Source of the DNA: Nakataea oryzae
Lineage: Eukaryota > Ascomycota > Sordariomycetes > Magnaporthales > Magnaporthaceae
DNA: 64,000 nt
NCBI GenBank assembly: GCA_003049435.1
Contig: PYSQ01000033.1
Span: 61,184-125,183, forward strand
Direction of reading: 5' to 3'
Positions 21,839 through 31,811 of this stretch are shown one piece after another. Made by a program: the position numbers and the translations under genes. Numbering within the stretch: position 1 is the first letter of the stretch; each line of letters starts with the position of its first letter. The notes under the pieces were generated by a model that did no database searches, was not told the DNA's origin, and worked only from the letters and a program-made list of their open reading frames with translations.

Positions 21839-22099
21839 TCTGAGCGTTGAGTGGCCGCGATGCCAGCTGGTGGCGGTTTCGTTGTCGTTGCGCCGTGTGG
21901 GAACTTGGGTTGGCTTAGGGGAAAGGTGGTCTGTTGACCTCGTGCCACCGGTTTTATGTGGTGAGGGGCAGTCTGCAAGGTGTTTTCCTGTGACTGGCGG
22001 GCCTCCCTTGTACTGCGCAAGGCTAGAGCTTGGGCCCCCTAAAGCGATAACGTCACTGTAACCGCCGCCGATTTCCCCCCTCAGAAACACCATCGTGCC

Positions 22100-22130
<31 letters not shown>

Positions 22131-22163
22131 CACAGACGACAGAGACGCGCAAAGAAGAGGAAT
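21839..22163. promoter_or_regulatory. Divergent promoter with poly-A and (CA)n tract
   Basis: 325 bases shared by GET1 (minus) and the prenyltransferase-repeat gene (plus). It holds an A-run followed directly by a (CA)n microsatellite at about 22099-22133, just before the plus-strand ATG at 22164. Such tracts exclude nucleosomes and vary in length between strains; effects on expression are inference. Confidence 0.5.
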
Positions 22164-23336
22164 ATGTCGAGAGCTCTCGATAAAGATGTAGCTGCATCTC
22201 TCGAGACTAGCGACAAGGCCGAAGCCCTTGCAGCCTTCAAGGCCATTTCTGGCGCCCTCACCCAGCCGCCACCACCGCCACCCCTCGAAGGTCACGAGGG
22301 CAGAGGAAACAACAGTAATGACCTGCTTGAGATCGAGCTCCTGGGGCGGAGCCACCCAGCTCCCGCAGGCTGCCACGTCCTCCAAGACGGCAACGCCATC
22401 GCGGTGCCCAAACTGTCCCTGGTCCGTGCCTTTATTGTCGCGCGCATGCGGCTGATGGCATGGCGGCAGCAGCAAGATGCCACCGCCGAGGACGACGATT
22501 CAGATGCCGTCGCGGCGACCGCCGTCCAGCTGTTGATGGATCCGGAGCATCTGACGGCCGCCAACACGCGCAAACGGCTCCTGCTCCGGCGCGCTGCAAA
22601 CAGCGGCACTCTGGCCGACGCGGTCCGCGACGAGCTCAGGCTGGTGGATTCGCTGCTTACCAGTCGACTGCACCGGCACACCAAGTCGCCGACGCTGTGG
22701 AGCCACCGGCACTGGCTGGTGCAGATGTGCGCCTCCGCGGAGTGGGCGCCGTCACTATTGCAACGGTCGCCTAGGGTTATCGAGGATGTGCACGGCGCCC
22801 TACGGGACGTGGTCATGGTCTCAGCCGAGAGGCACCCGCGTAACTATTATGCCTGGTGCCATGCCAGGTTCCTGGTGGGCTCCCTACTTTCACCGCCATT
22901 GCATCGTGTGGGGGATGGTGATGATGATGCGCTCGAGACTATAGTCGACAGCGTTAAGCGGTGGGCGTTTAGCCACCACACTGATGTGTCCGGCTGGTCG
23001 TTCCTGTGGTTCTTGTTGCAACCACCAAAGAGCACTCCCGAAGAAGCAGAGGCGAGAAGAAGACGTGCGATGGCGGTTGTCTCCGAGGCAGCCGAGCTGG
23101 CCGTGTCTCTGCGATGGTCCAACGAGTCTGTCTGGACTTTTGTCCGCACTGCGGCCGCTTCGGGCCTCTTGGCTCCCGATCCCACCAGTCCAGATGCCAA
23201 CCGGTTTTCTTCCCTATGTGAACAGTTCAAGGCGTCCCTAGCGCAAGATTCGCCCGGTTTGGAGACTATTCGGCGGGCAGAGGTCTGGGCCCGCGATTTT
23301 GGGATTTGTGATCCTGCAGTAGTTAAGGTCCCCTAA
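22164..23336 (+). CDS. Protein prenyltransferase alpha-subunit repeat protein (PTAR1-like)
   Basis: 390 residues, one exon. The upstream in-frame extension through the (CA)n tract has no ATG, so the ATG at 22164 (MSRALDKD) is used. It contains degenerate PPTA repeats: LWSHRHWLVQ (W.HR core), HPRNYYAWCHARFLVG and DVSGWSFLWFLL, separated by helical stretches. These repeats make the crescent-shaped alpha subunit of farnesyl- and geranylgeranyltransferases. Here they are spaced by acidic and low-complexity insertions (QPPPPPPLE, AEDDDSDAVAA), and the protein lacks the regular five-repeat pattern of Ram2/Bet4. It therefore fits better the PTAR1/Ecm9-like group, the alpha-like subunit linked to geranylgeranyltransferase III (inference). 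The domain call is strong, the subtype modest. Confidence 0.82.
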   Translation: MSRALDKDVAASLETSDKAEALAAFKAISGALTQPPPPPPLEGHEGRGNNSNDLLEIELLGRSHPAPAGCHVLQDGNAIAVPKLSLVRAFIVARMRLMAWRQQQDATAEDDDSDAVAATAVQLLMDPEHLTAANTRKRLLLRRAANSGTLADAVRDELRLVDSLLTSRLHRHTKSPTLWSHRHWLVQMCASAEWAPSLLQRSPRVIEDVHGALRDVVMVSAERHPRNYYAWCHARFLVGSLLSPPLHRVGDGDDDALETIVDSVKRWAFSHHTDVSGWSFLWFLLQPPKSTPEEAEARRRRAMAVVSEAAELAVSLRWSNESVWTFVRTAAASGLLAPDPTSPDANRFSSLCEQFKASLAQDSPGLETIRRAEVWARDFGICDPAVVKVP

Positions 23337-26300
23337 CAGCAAGATACTTGTTTCTTACCATATAACTGGGAAGCTGTTCATTCAAGAGCACGCATCGAAG
23401 AACCCATGTGTCGTTTCGCCAGGATTCTGCGAAGAGCAAAGTAAGGCTTGATCCAAGTCATTCCTGTTTCCCGACCTTGCTCCGAGACCGACAGTCATGA
23501 CAAGATGCTACGACGGTCTTGGCAGTACCTATTGCAACTTAATCCGGAAAACACATGGACCAAGCCAGAAGGTTCAAGATAGCTCTTCGCCCTCGACAGA
23601 CTCTGAGCCGCGTCAACGGAATCTCGGGAGTGTGACACAGCTACACCTGAGCGTCTACCTCGATGGCCCAAGCAAGAAGGAAGGTTTGGTGGATGATCAG
23701 TCCAATCTCCACAGGGATTGTCACGGCCTTGTCGAGGTTTTGGCCAGCCTTGCCACCTCGGTGCAGTGGACAAATGGGCGAAATGACACCGGCTATCTCA
23801 GCCCTGCTAGTAGCTAGTGTCAAGGCGATATCCATGGAATGCGTCAGGTAAAATGACACCAGCCATGCGATCTTGGCACCGGGTACCCTTAAAATTGAAG
23901 AGTGCCGCAAAGAAGGAAAAGTCAAACCGGGGTTTTTCAACATGGGAGGGCTGTTCGTTATACAACGGACGGGGCCGCTGGTTTCCCGTGCGTGCCTGTG
24001 TACGTACGTACGTGTGTGTGTGTGTGTGTACTAAAGTAGTTGCCGAGCCGTTGTTTCTGTCCGATACAGCCGCACTGTTGGGTCCCTTGTGTTCAACAGG
24101 AACATGCCATTTCAACAATGCATATTTCTCCGCGGCTCTCTCGGCCGTTTCCAGAGCTGAGGAACCACCCCCTGGAGATCACCATGCAATCCGCTATCTG
24201 GCTAATAAGAAAAGGCGGCTCGGGAACTTTTGTGTGCGCCCTGTTGGTGTGTGTTGGTCGCTTCAATCCAGGTGCGGTTGCATTGCTCGGCAAAGATGGC
24301 CACATATGCTAGCCGTCTACGTGCAGGCGCTTGCATCACGTATTTGGGGGCCGGTAGCAGTTGTAATGGAACTCGACGCACACGCCGGAGCTGGTCCGGC
24401 CTGGAGGATGCGTCAGTGATATGGAAATAGCACAACGCCGCCCGCCTGCGGCTGCCGCAGACAAATCCTTTGCGTGTCAGAAGGCGCACAAGCACGGCAA
24501 AGCAGAGACCAAGCAACAGACCGAAGGACAGACAGTATCGCCCCACATTGTCTGGGAGACGGCGGCGCAGTCTCTCGTCTGTGGGTGTGCATCGTGCCTT
24601 CTGCGTGCGTGTGCGTGTCGGGGACTTTGAGACAGCAGATGTCACCTTCTAATTTCGGACAAGTTTGCTCAAATCCGAAATTCGCATTTCAACCGGGCGA
24701 TGCGCCCTCAGGCGGGATGGAGGGTGTCCCACACCTGGTGTTCCCTGGTTGCTGCCCCGGGAAACCCACAAGTGGTGGCCCAGAAGAATGCCAATGCCGG
24801 AGCCAATGTCGTCTTGTCGGCGCCCGATAGTCCAAGAATGGGGACAGCCAAACGGGCGGGGCGTGGGGGGAGGGAGGCTGGCCAGCAAGCGTGCAAGCAA
24901 GCAAGCAAGCTTGCGTCTTTTGTTTCTTGGGACGCGTTAATTGAGATGGGCTCAAGCGAGAGTGCGAATGCAGCCGGGCAATGCCTGCGCGCATTCGATT
25001 CATTCAACTCAGTTGACGATTGTCCCCGCGGCTGTTTTACCACCCCTGCGCCTTCCCAGAACGGGCAACGTCGGGGTGTGATTGGTGCGGTCAGCCACAC
25101 ACGCCTGATTCAGCCCCTGTAGGCCGCGTCGAATGTGGCCGACTCGGCGTGGGGCCCCTTCCCATGCTGCGGGTGATCGAGCATGGATTCGCGTGCGCGC
25201 CCAACGGCCACCAGCCAACCTTATCTACCAATTCGGTCATGCCATTGTGTCGAAATAGAGTGGCTGTCAGGTCCTGTGCTCGGCAAGACTGCCCGACACA
25301 GACTGCCCGGCTCCAGAAAGCTCTTATCCTGCCTGGTCCCTGGGCAGCCGGCTGCCATCCGTCAATCATGCATGCACATATTGAAGCTCGATCGGGCGGG
25401 CGGTGAGAGCTATCATCCCAACTTCAGGCTGGGGAAAACAGGCGATATCTCTGAGCAAGCCGGGCGAGAAGGGCCGGCCGGGATGGCCTGCATGTCGCGC
25501 AAACAATCGAGCACGCTAAAACACACAAGGCCCCACAAGCGCCAGCGCCAGCGCCAGGGCAGGAATAGCGGGCGGTCGATTGCGCCAATCAGTCTGTTAT
25601 TTCAGCGATCGTAATCCTGCCTGCAGCAGCCTGCAGCACGGCTCATCCTCCTCCCCCACGCGATGATCCCGCAGCTCGCCCACAGGGGAGAAAAAAAACC
25701 ACCGAAGAGATGGCACAGGGTGGTGACGCCACTGGAGGAAGCTGCGACATGACGGGACGCTGGCACGCTGGAAGCAGAAAGTAAGTGCCCTAGCGCGCGC
25801 CCTCGTCCCAGCTCAACCCCCCTGGGGAGCCGCTTTGGATGCTGCTGCACATATCACTCCGACCTGCTTCTGCGGTTGCTGTTCTGGGCGGCTGGCATTT
25901 CTTTCTGGGGCGGATGCGCTGGTTATCAGCTGCCATCCCTGCTGGTGTGGATTACCGACAGGGAAGCACTGGAAGCAGTGGCTGTTGGGCGGGCGAGCAT
26001 CTCTCCATGGATGCGCCGCACTAGCCGTGCGGCGCCCGGATTAGGGCCCCCTCCCCCTCCATCTTCGACCACCTCCATTACCGCCGATTGGCCTTGGCAT
26101 TCGGCTCGCCTCCCCTTTTACATGCCGCGAGCCCTCCCGCCAGCTGACAGGTCTCTCCCCCAAGCTACACAAGGGCCGCCCTCCCCGGTCGACACCTTGA
26201 CAACCCTTGGAGCATCCACGCCTCTTGTTCCCTTCCCCTCTATTTTTCCTTGGGTGCCCGTCTTCCCCCTTGCACTGGCCCGAGGTTGTTTCTGTGCCTT

Positions 26301-27140
26301 TTTTCTTTTTCGTTTCCTTCCATCTCCTTTCTCGGTTGTGTCCTCGAGGAGGTTGGACAAGCCCGGTTCGTCCACGCGCGGGGATATTCTCCACGCCTGT
26401 TTCGGTTGGCGGAACGGACTGCTCGGCTACCCATTTGGCCCTGCCCTTCGCCGCCACATCGAGAGATAATCGGCCTGGGATCAACGACTCCGTCCACTGT
26501 CTTTCCTCGGCCCCTGGCCTTGCGGTGTCGTCTCTTCCGATCGGAACGGGTCATCGTCCTTGGCCTTGAGTATCTTGCGCCTTGCTCCATCCACCGTGGC
26601 CTTGCCTAGATGTGTCTTGACCTCTCCTCCTCTTATCTGGACTTGGACCCTACCAACAGTAGCTTCCTCGGCGACCTGTTGCTTTTGTTTTTCTTTTTCA
26701 TCGCCACGACCATTTTTCCTTCTGCTCGACCATCGACCGCACGACATCAATTGATTGCTCTCTGCATCGCGTTGCATAGCATTGTTTGGAGAACTGAACC
26801 CACCCCTTATATCCCCGGCCACCTCGAATCGCCCCTATACGCCACCCATACCCTCAGTCGCGGCTTGATCTTCTACTACCGCTGTCGCAGCCTTTCTTCT
26901 GCCGACCAATGGACCGCCCTTTTAATCACTAATATCTTTTTAATTTCGCTGAGAAGCGCAGAGTCTGTGACTCTTGACCGAGCTGCTCTCCCGACCGAGG
27001 AACCACTGCTGGGTTTGCTTTGATTCGTGTAGCAGAAACGCTCGCACAAAGATCATCGAGACGGCATCCTGCTTCAGCGCGAGACGCAGAGCAGATTGGA
27101 GCGCGTGTCGAGGGTTGCAAACGGAGACCGGCCTGCCAAG
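23337..27140. other. Long intergenic region, pyrimidine-rich leader of the protease gene
   Basis: 3.8 kb with no supported gene. Repeats: alternating ACGT/GT tract at 24001-24030, (AAGC)n at about 24892-24911, CGCCAG repeats near 25541-25558. From about 26200 the plus strand is strongly C/T-rich, usual for fungal core promoters and 5' leaders, and contains several short upstream ATGs, including a 137-codon frame 26610-27023 of leader-like composition. It most likely includes a long 5' untranslated region of the aspartyl protease. Confidence 0.4.
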
Positions 27141-28878
27141 ATGCTCTTTGACATCGTCCTCGTACAGTTGACTCTGTGGGTCGCCGGCAGTCATGCCTTC
27201 TACCCGTTCATTCCAGAGTATCTCTGCGTGGACAAGTCGTGTCAGACACAGAGCCGGAGACGGCAGTCTGGTGGTGAAACTGTGACATTTCCCCTGTCCC
27301 AGAGAGTACCCGATGTAAGTGCCCATGGCCCAGTAAAAACACCCGCTTCTCTTCAGCGAGAGAAACCCAGGCACTGACGGATACCTGCTTTCGCACCACC
27401 TACAGGCGTCCGAATCCCAAGCAGACAGGGTGTTGCGGACAGCTCGCTACTTGTCCGCCAAGTACGGCCGAAAGACCCTTGTTGGCAGCAGCGACGATGG
27501 TGTAGCGGCGACAGCCCTGGGCCGGAGGCAGAACAACAGGTACACCGTCTCCAGAGCCGCCAGCCCTAGCGCCCTGGACAGCGTGGGGTTGCACCAAGAC
27601 GGATCTGATCTGTCTTACTTCATCGACGTCGGGCTGGGATCTGGCACCAAGTCCATGTACATGCTCTTTGACACGGGCGCCGGAACGACCTGGGTGATGG
27701 GTTCCGACTGCAAGTCCGAGCCTTGTCTGGTACACAACAATTTTGGTCCGGCCGATTCCACCTCTCTCAAGTCTGTCGGCAAGGACTTCTCGATAGCCTA
27801 TGGGAGCGGATCGGTCTCGGGCGCCATCGTGACCGACTCGGTTGCCATCGCCGGGAAGAAGGTCAGCATGTCCTTTGGCGTCGCGAATGCGACCTCCAAC
27901 GACTTCAACCACTTCCCCTTCGACGGCATCCTGGGTATGTCGATGAACAAGGGCGCGACAGAGAACCTGCTGCAGGTGTTCAAGAGGGAGAAGACTTTCA
28001 AGTCCAACGTGTTCGGCGTCTGTGTGGGACGCAACGCCGACGGACCCAACGCGGGCGAGGTCAGCTTCGGCGGCACCAACTCGGCCAAGTTCACGGGCGA
28101 AATTACCTACTCGCCCGTCTCTGACAGGGCCATTGGCGACTGGGCTATCCCGATGGACGATCTCGCTTACGACGGCAAGAAGGGCGGCGTCACGGGCCGC
28201 CTGGCTTACATCGACACGGGAACGACTTACATCTTCGGCCCCGCCGCCGACGTGGCCTCGTTCCACAAGCAGATCCCGGGAGCCAAGCTGGACGCCAACG
28301 GCGGTGGCACGACCTATACCGCCCCCTGCGACTCGACCAAGCCGCTGACGATGTCGTTCGGTGGTGTCGCGTACACGATCCAGACGCGCGACTGGCTTTC
28401 CGGACCCAACGCCAACGGCGAGTGCGTCAGCAATATTTACGGAATCGAGGTCGTTCGGGGTTCCTGGCTGTTGGGTGATGTTTTCCTCAAGAACGTCTAC
28501 GCCGTCTTTGACATGGATCAGACCCGCATCGGCTTTGCGAGCCGCCCGCTCGTGCCTAACCCGTCCGTGGGGGCCGTCACCACGACTACCCCAGCCGCCA
28601 GCAGCAGCAGCAGTGGTGGTGGGAGCGTTTCGACGACAACTGGCAGCGGCAGCACGCAAAGTCGCCTTCCGCCGTCGTCCACGTCCTCAGGACCCTTCAC
28701 GCTCCTCCCACCGACAAACACGGGCCCGACATCGGGCAGTGGGGGTGGAAACGAGCAGCCATCATCGCCCAAGGAGTCTGCCAACCAGCAGTCGTCTCCT
28801 GCTGACCGCGCGAAAATCGGTGGACACACCCTTGCCGCAATGTCTTTGTTCACGGCTGTGACTGTCCTGCTGCTTTGA
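27141..28878 (+). CDS. GPI-anchored aspartyl protease (yapsin/pepsin A1 family)
   Basis: Two exons (27141-27314, 27406-28878; gtaagt...ctacag) give 548 residues. Residues 1-19 are a signal peptide (MLFDIVLVQLTLWVAGSHA), followed by a propeptide with basic sites (SRRRQ, GRRQ). The pepsin-fold domain has both catalytic aspartates: LFDTGAGTTWV (Asp at about 147) and YIDTGTTYI (Asp at about 328), plus FPFDGILGMS, LGDVFLKNVYAVFD and IGFASR near the end. A Ser/Thr/Gly-rich stalk of about 90 residues follows, then a hydrophobic C terminus (LAAMSLFTAVTVLLL) preceded by small residues, a GPI-attachment signal. Expected role: a cell-surface protease in wall-protein processing or shedding, as for yapsins and OpsB-type enzymes. 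An AATAAA lies 50 bases after the stop. The family call is firm; its substrates are unknown. Confidence 0.93.
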
Positions 28879-28928
28879 GCATGGGTTAAGGCAGCAAACT
28901 GCTGGCACGACAGCCTTCATCAAACAAC

Positions 28929-28934
28929 AATAAA
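28929..28934 (+). terminator. AATAAA polyadenylation signal
   Basis: Perfect AATAAA 51 bases after the protease stop codon, followed by an A-rich run at 28949-28958; the likely 3' end signal of that mRNA. Confidence 0.55.
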
Positions 28935-30162
28935 TCCACAAAACAAACACAAAAAAAATTGCATATTTGCATTCTCTCATTTATGATGTCTGCCCCTAGA
29001 CGACGGGGACAAGTTCTGGCACAGCTACGCTTGGGACATTCGATATTTTGTATAATAACCATCTTGTACCATATGATACCCCTAAGGGAGAAGAGACATT
29101 GAACATGTAGGAGGAAGCCAGGAAATGTACATAGGCAAACAAGAGGACATACTTCAAGCCGAGGAAATGGGGCTGAAGATCGCCCCTGAATGAAGGGATA
29201 TTAATTCATGGTGCTCTCGACTCGGCTCACGACTTGAAATACCACAATAGCTAGCAATACACAACATAGCCCAAAGTAAGCGTGCTTGCCCTTTTCAATG
29301 AATCTCCTCTGGGGTTGCCACGGTCTGAGGGCCCAGCGTCAGCCATGCTCCTGGAAAGCCTCGCGCTACAAAAAAAAACTTGAGTTCGAGACGGTGATTT
29401 AACAGCCGAGCTGGGCTACGAGCAGAATTATATATAGACAGTAGGCTCCCCCGTCTCTGCATGAACAAGACAGTCCCCGAGTCTGCAGCACGCAGTGGAG
29501 GCTGCTGTTGCGGGGCGCCCCAACATGGAGGTCATCCTCAACGATGACCAGGACGTGCAGGTAGGCTTGATGCGGTTCATTGGAACAGTGTAGAAGGAGC
29601 TGGCGGCCAAGGCCAGCTGCCTCACGAACCACCACACCTCGGTGCAGTGCTGTCCCAGCAGGGTCACGTTGATGCGCGGGCAGGCGGCGCACAATGTCAA
29701 TGCCACCAATTTCTTTGCTCCCGGATATGGGGTCTGTTTTTGGTCTCTGGTTTACAAGTGGAAAGTGGTATGAAGTTACCTCTGGTTGAGGCCATGTTCT
29801 TTGATCGCTAGGTATGCAGTTGAAACTACGAAAAGTGTGCGCCTTGGGGGTGAGATCAAGGACTGCCTGCTCCATTGGCTCATCAAAGCGGGCTACCAAG
29901 CCCAGCCCAAGTCACCGGTTAATGCAAGAAGGAGCTAACTGTAACGATAACCCGACATATTGAGGCAGAAAATAACTAGCAAGCTCCCAAACGGTGTCAA
30001 CATCCTGAACTGGCAACCTCAGCCCAAGGGATGGAACCGCGCCGACGTTTTTGTGGGTGGTCCCTGCTCCTTGGAACTCCAGCCCTTCGCTCCTGCCGTT
30101 TCTGTGACCAAGGGCCATATAAGCCGCGTCCCTGCCTTCCAAAGTCATCGAACCTCAGAGAC

Positions 30163-30400
30163 GCCAAGTTGGTGCAGCGGTTATGAGGATGGGTCGAGTC
30201 GACACCGGGACCCTACCTGTACTCCTGTGCGTTAGCCGCTTGGGTCCGAGGTTCGAGCCCTGCCATGGGTTATATGTCGGATTTTCCGTCGCGGAGAAAA
30301 CTCCTCAAGTGAGGGTTTCGTAGCTGTCCACCCCCGAGGCTGGGCAGTGAGCTTTTTACATTTTCTGTATTTGATTCTTTTTAGTTATCATTGTTCTGGT
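30163..30400 (+). repeat. tRNA-derived SINE-like element (degenerate)
   Basis: An RNA polymerase III A-box-like TGGTGCAGCGG at 30170-30180 and a good B box GGTTCGAGCCC at 30250-30260 lie 80 bases apart. T-arm pairing holds only for the three inner pairs and the acceptor arm is mostly unpaired, so this is not a working tRNA. It is followed by about 100 bases of unrelated body and a T-rich end (30352-30400). This head-body-tail layout is that of a SINE. Copy number elsewhere cannot be seen from one window. Confidence 0.35.
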
Positions 30401-31614
30401 AGTAAAATACGACCTTTGGCCGTGGGGCAGTTTTTAATGTGTGAAGCGAATCTTGTAGATTTGGGCCGTACTTGACCAGTATTCCCAACTTCTCATATTG
30501 GAGAGCGGAAACACTCCAGGTTAGCGTAAGGGCTTCCGCTATGCAGACATCATCTGAGCTGATCTGTAGGATGCAGTCTCGTAGAATATGGCTGAGCCAC
30601 GACAAGAGCGTTGTCTGCTCGCGGTTGACTTGCCAGCCTAAATCTAGGCTCGGCCGCCTGGAAAAGCTTGCAGTGCAGCAGGACCGGCCCGACCGGCCCC
30701 TCTAGACGACCACAACCGTACCCTCGCAGAAGTAAAAGGCCGCTTCCTGAAAACCATGGTGCTGCGGACATCGACCTTTAGCCAGGCTGATGAGGTTCAG
30801 CAGAATAAGGTGCTGTAGATCTGCTACATGAGGCTCATGCGCGACGATGATGTGAGCTGTGCCGACGCCAGGCATCGTCGCAGGGGCTCAAGCGCTTGTC
30901 GGCACCAACGAGGTGGTCGCCGATGTTCCGGCGAAGTTGGAGGAGAAGCGTGTTTTTGGACAAGACTCACGGTAAGCGGCCTACATGATGTCCCCGAGAG
31001 TCGAGAAAGGCCTCTCAGCCCTGAGACTAACAAGGGACGGCGCGAGAGCGGCCTGCACATCTGAAAATGGTATCACCTGGGCCAGCACCGCATGACAGTG
31101 GGCGACCAGCCACACGGGACTTTATAATATCGTTCGAGTGTAAGAAATCAGGAGCTGGCTGGACAGGATAGACAATGCGAGGCAGTGGAGGCTTCCATGC
31201 TGAACAGATCAAGTCTGTCGAATCGTCGGTGCTCAAAGGGACCCCTGCAGCACCCCAAGCGTGCAGTCGTGACCGCCGCGCGCTGACAGGGGCCCAAGGC
31301 TACCCCCTACGCTACCATTAGCGGGCCTCGGCCCCAGCTTCTTATCTAATCGCAGGCCCGCCCGTCTGGGGCGGCAGGGCGCTCCCTGGTCCGGACCCCT
31401 TTTTTTTTCTGGCAACAAGGCGAAGAAGGTTTGACACCTTGCGGCCACGGATCCGATCCTAAGCGCTGCCATACCCACGAGATATAGACGACGCAAAGAA
31501 GACGCCGAGAAGCCACCCTCACCCGCGCAGCCGAGGACCCCAAGAACCTAATTTCCTAACCCGCCGCCCGACTCCGCGTCCGCGACCCTTGCCCAAGACT
31601 CCGCGCGCCGCAAG

Positions 31615-31811
31615 ATGAGCAGGTGATGCACGGCGAGCCCCAATGGCCAAGGCCAGATCCCACCACCCAGAAGCTGCTCGCGGAACCTCAGCCCAGCATG
31701 CCGACAACGACGAAGACATTGGCCTCCTGGCCGCCCCGCCGCACGCCGCCGACGACGACGCCCCGGCCAGCGAAGACCACCGCAACACGGGCTCCCTCAG
31801 CCCCCTTATAG
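31615..31811 (+). promoter_or_regulatory. Two upstream ORFs at the AVT2 start
   Basis: ATG at 31615 opens a four-codon uORF (ATG AGC AGG TGA, to 31626). An ATG at 31626 overlaps that stop and opens a second frame of about 61 codons to 31811, which runs over the AVT2 start at 31643 in another frame. If the AVT2 start is right, translation should need leaky scanning or reinitiation. The effect is inferred. Confidence 0.45.

Larger units (their letters stand above)
28879..31642. other. Intergenic; tRNA-derived element inside
   Basis: 2.8 kb without a supported protein gene. The minus-strand frames at 29399-29899 and 29428-29709 show no recognisable domain. A degenerate tRNA-like unit is listed separately (30163-30400). 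The end, 31500-31640, is GC-rich and presumably the AVT2 promoter and leader. Confidence 0.4.

Noticed and set aside
26610..27023. 137-codon plus-strand frame before the protease
   Set aside because: Phe/Leu/Ser-rich product of a C/T-rich leader, without domain or intron structure.
27400..28659. 419-codon minus-strand frame opposite the aspartyl protease
   Set aside because: Shadow of GC-rich codons; the plus-strand frame has both catalytic DTG motifs, a signal peptide and a GPI signal.
29399..29899. 166-codon minus-strand frame, with an overlapping 93-codon frame
   Set aside because: Some phrases look protein-like (INVTLLGQHC), but no family could be named and there is no start context or intron support; possibly an old gene remnant.
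30163..30270. Intact tRNA gene
   Set aside because: A and B boxes are present but only three T-stem pairs and few acceptor pairs form; better explained as a tRNA-derived repeat.
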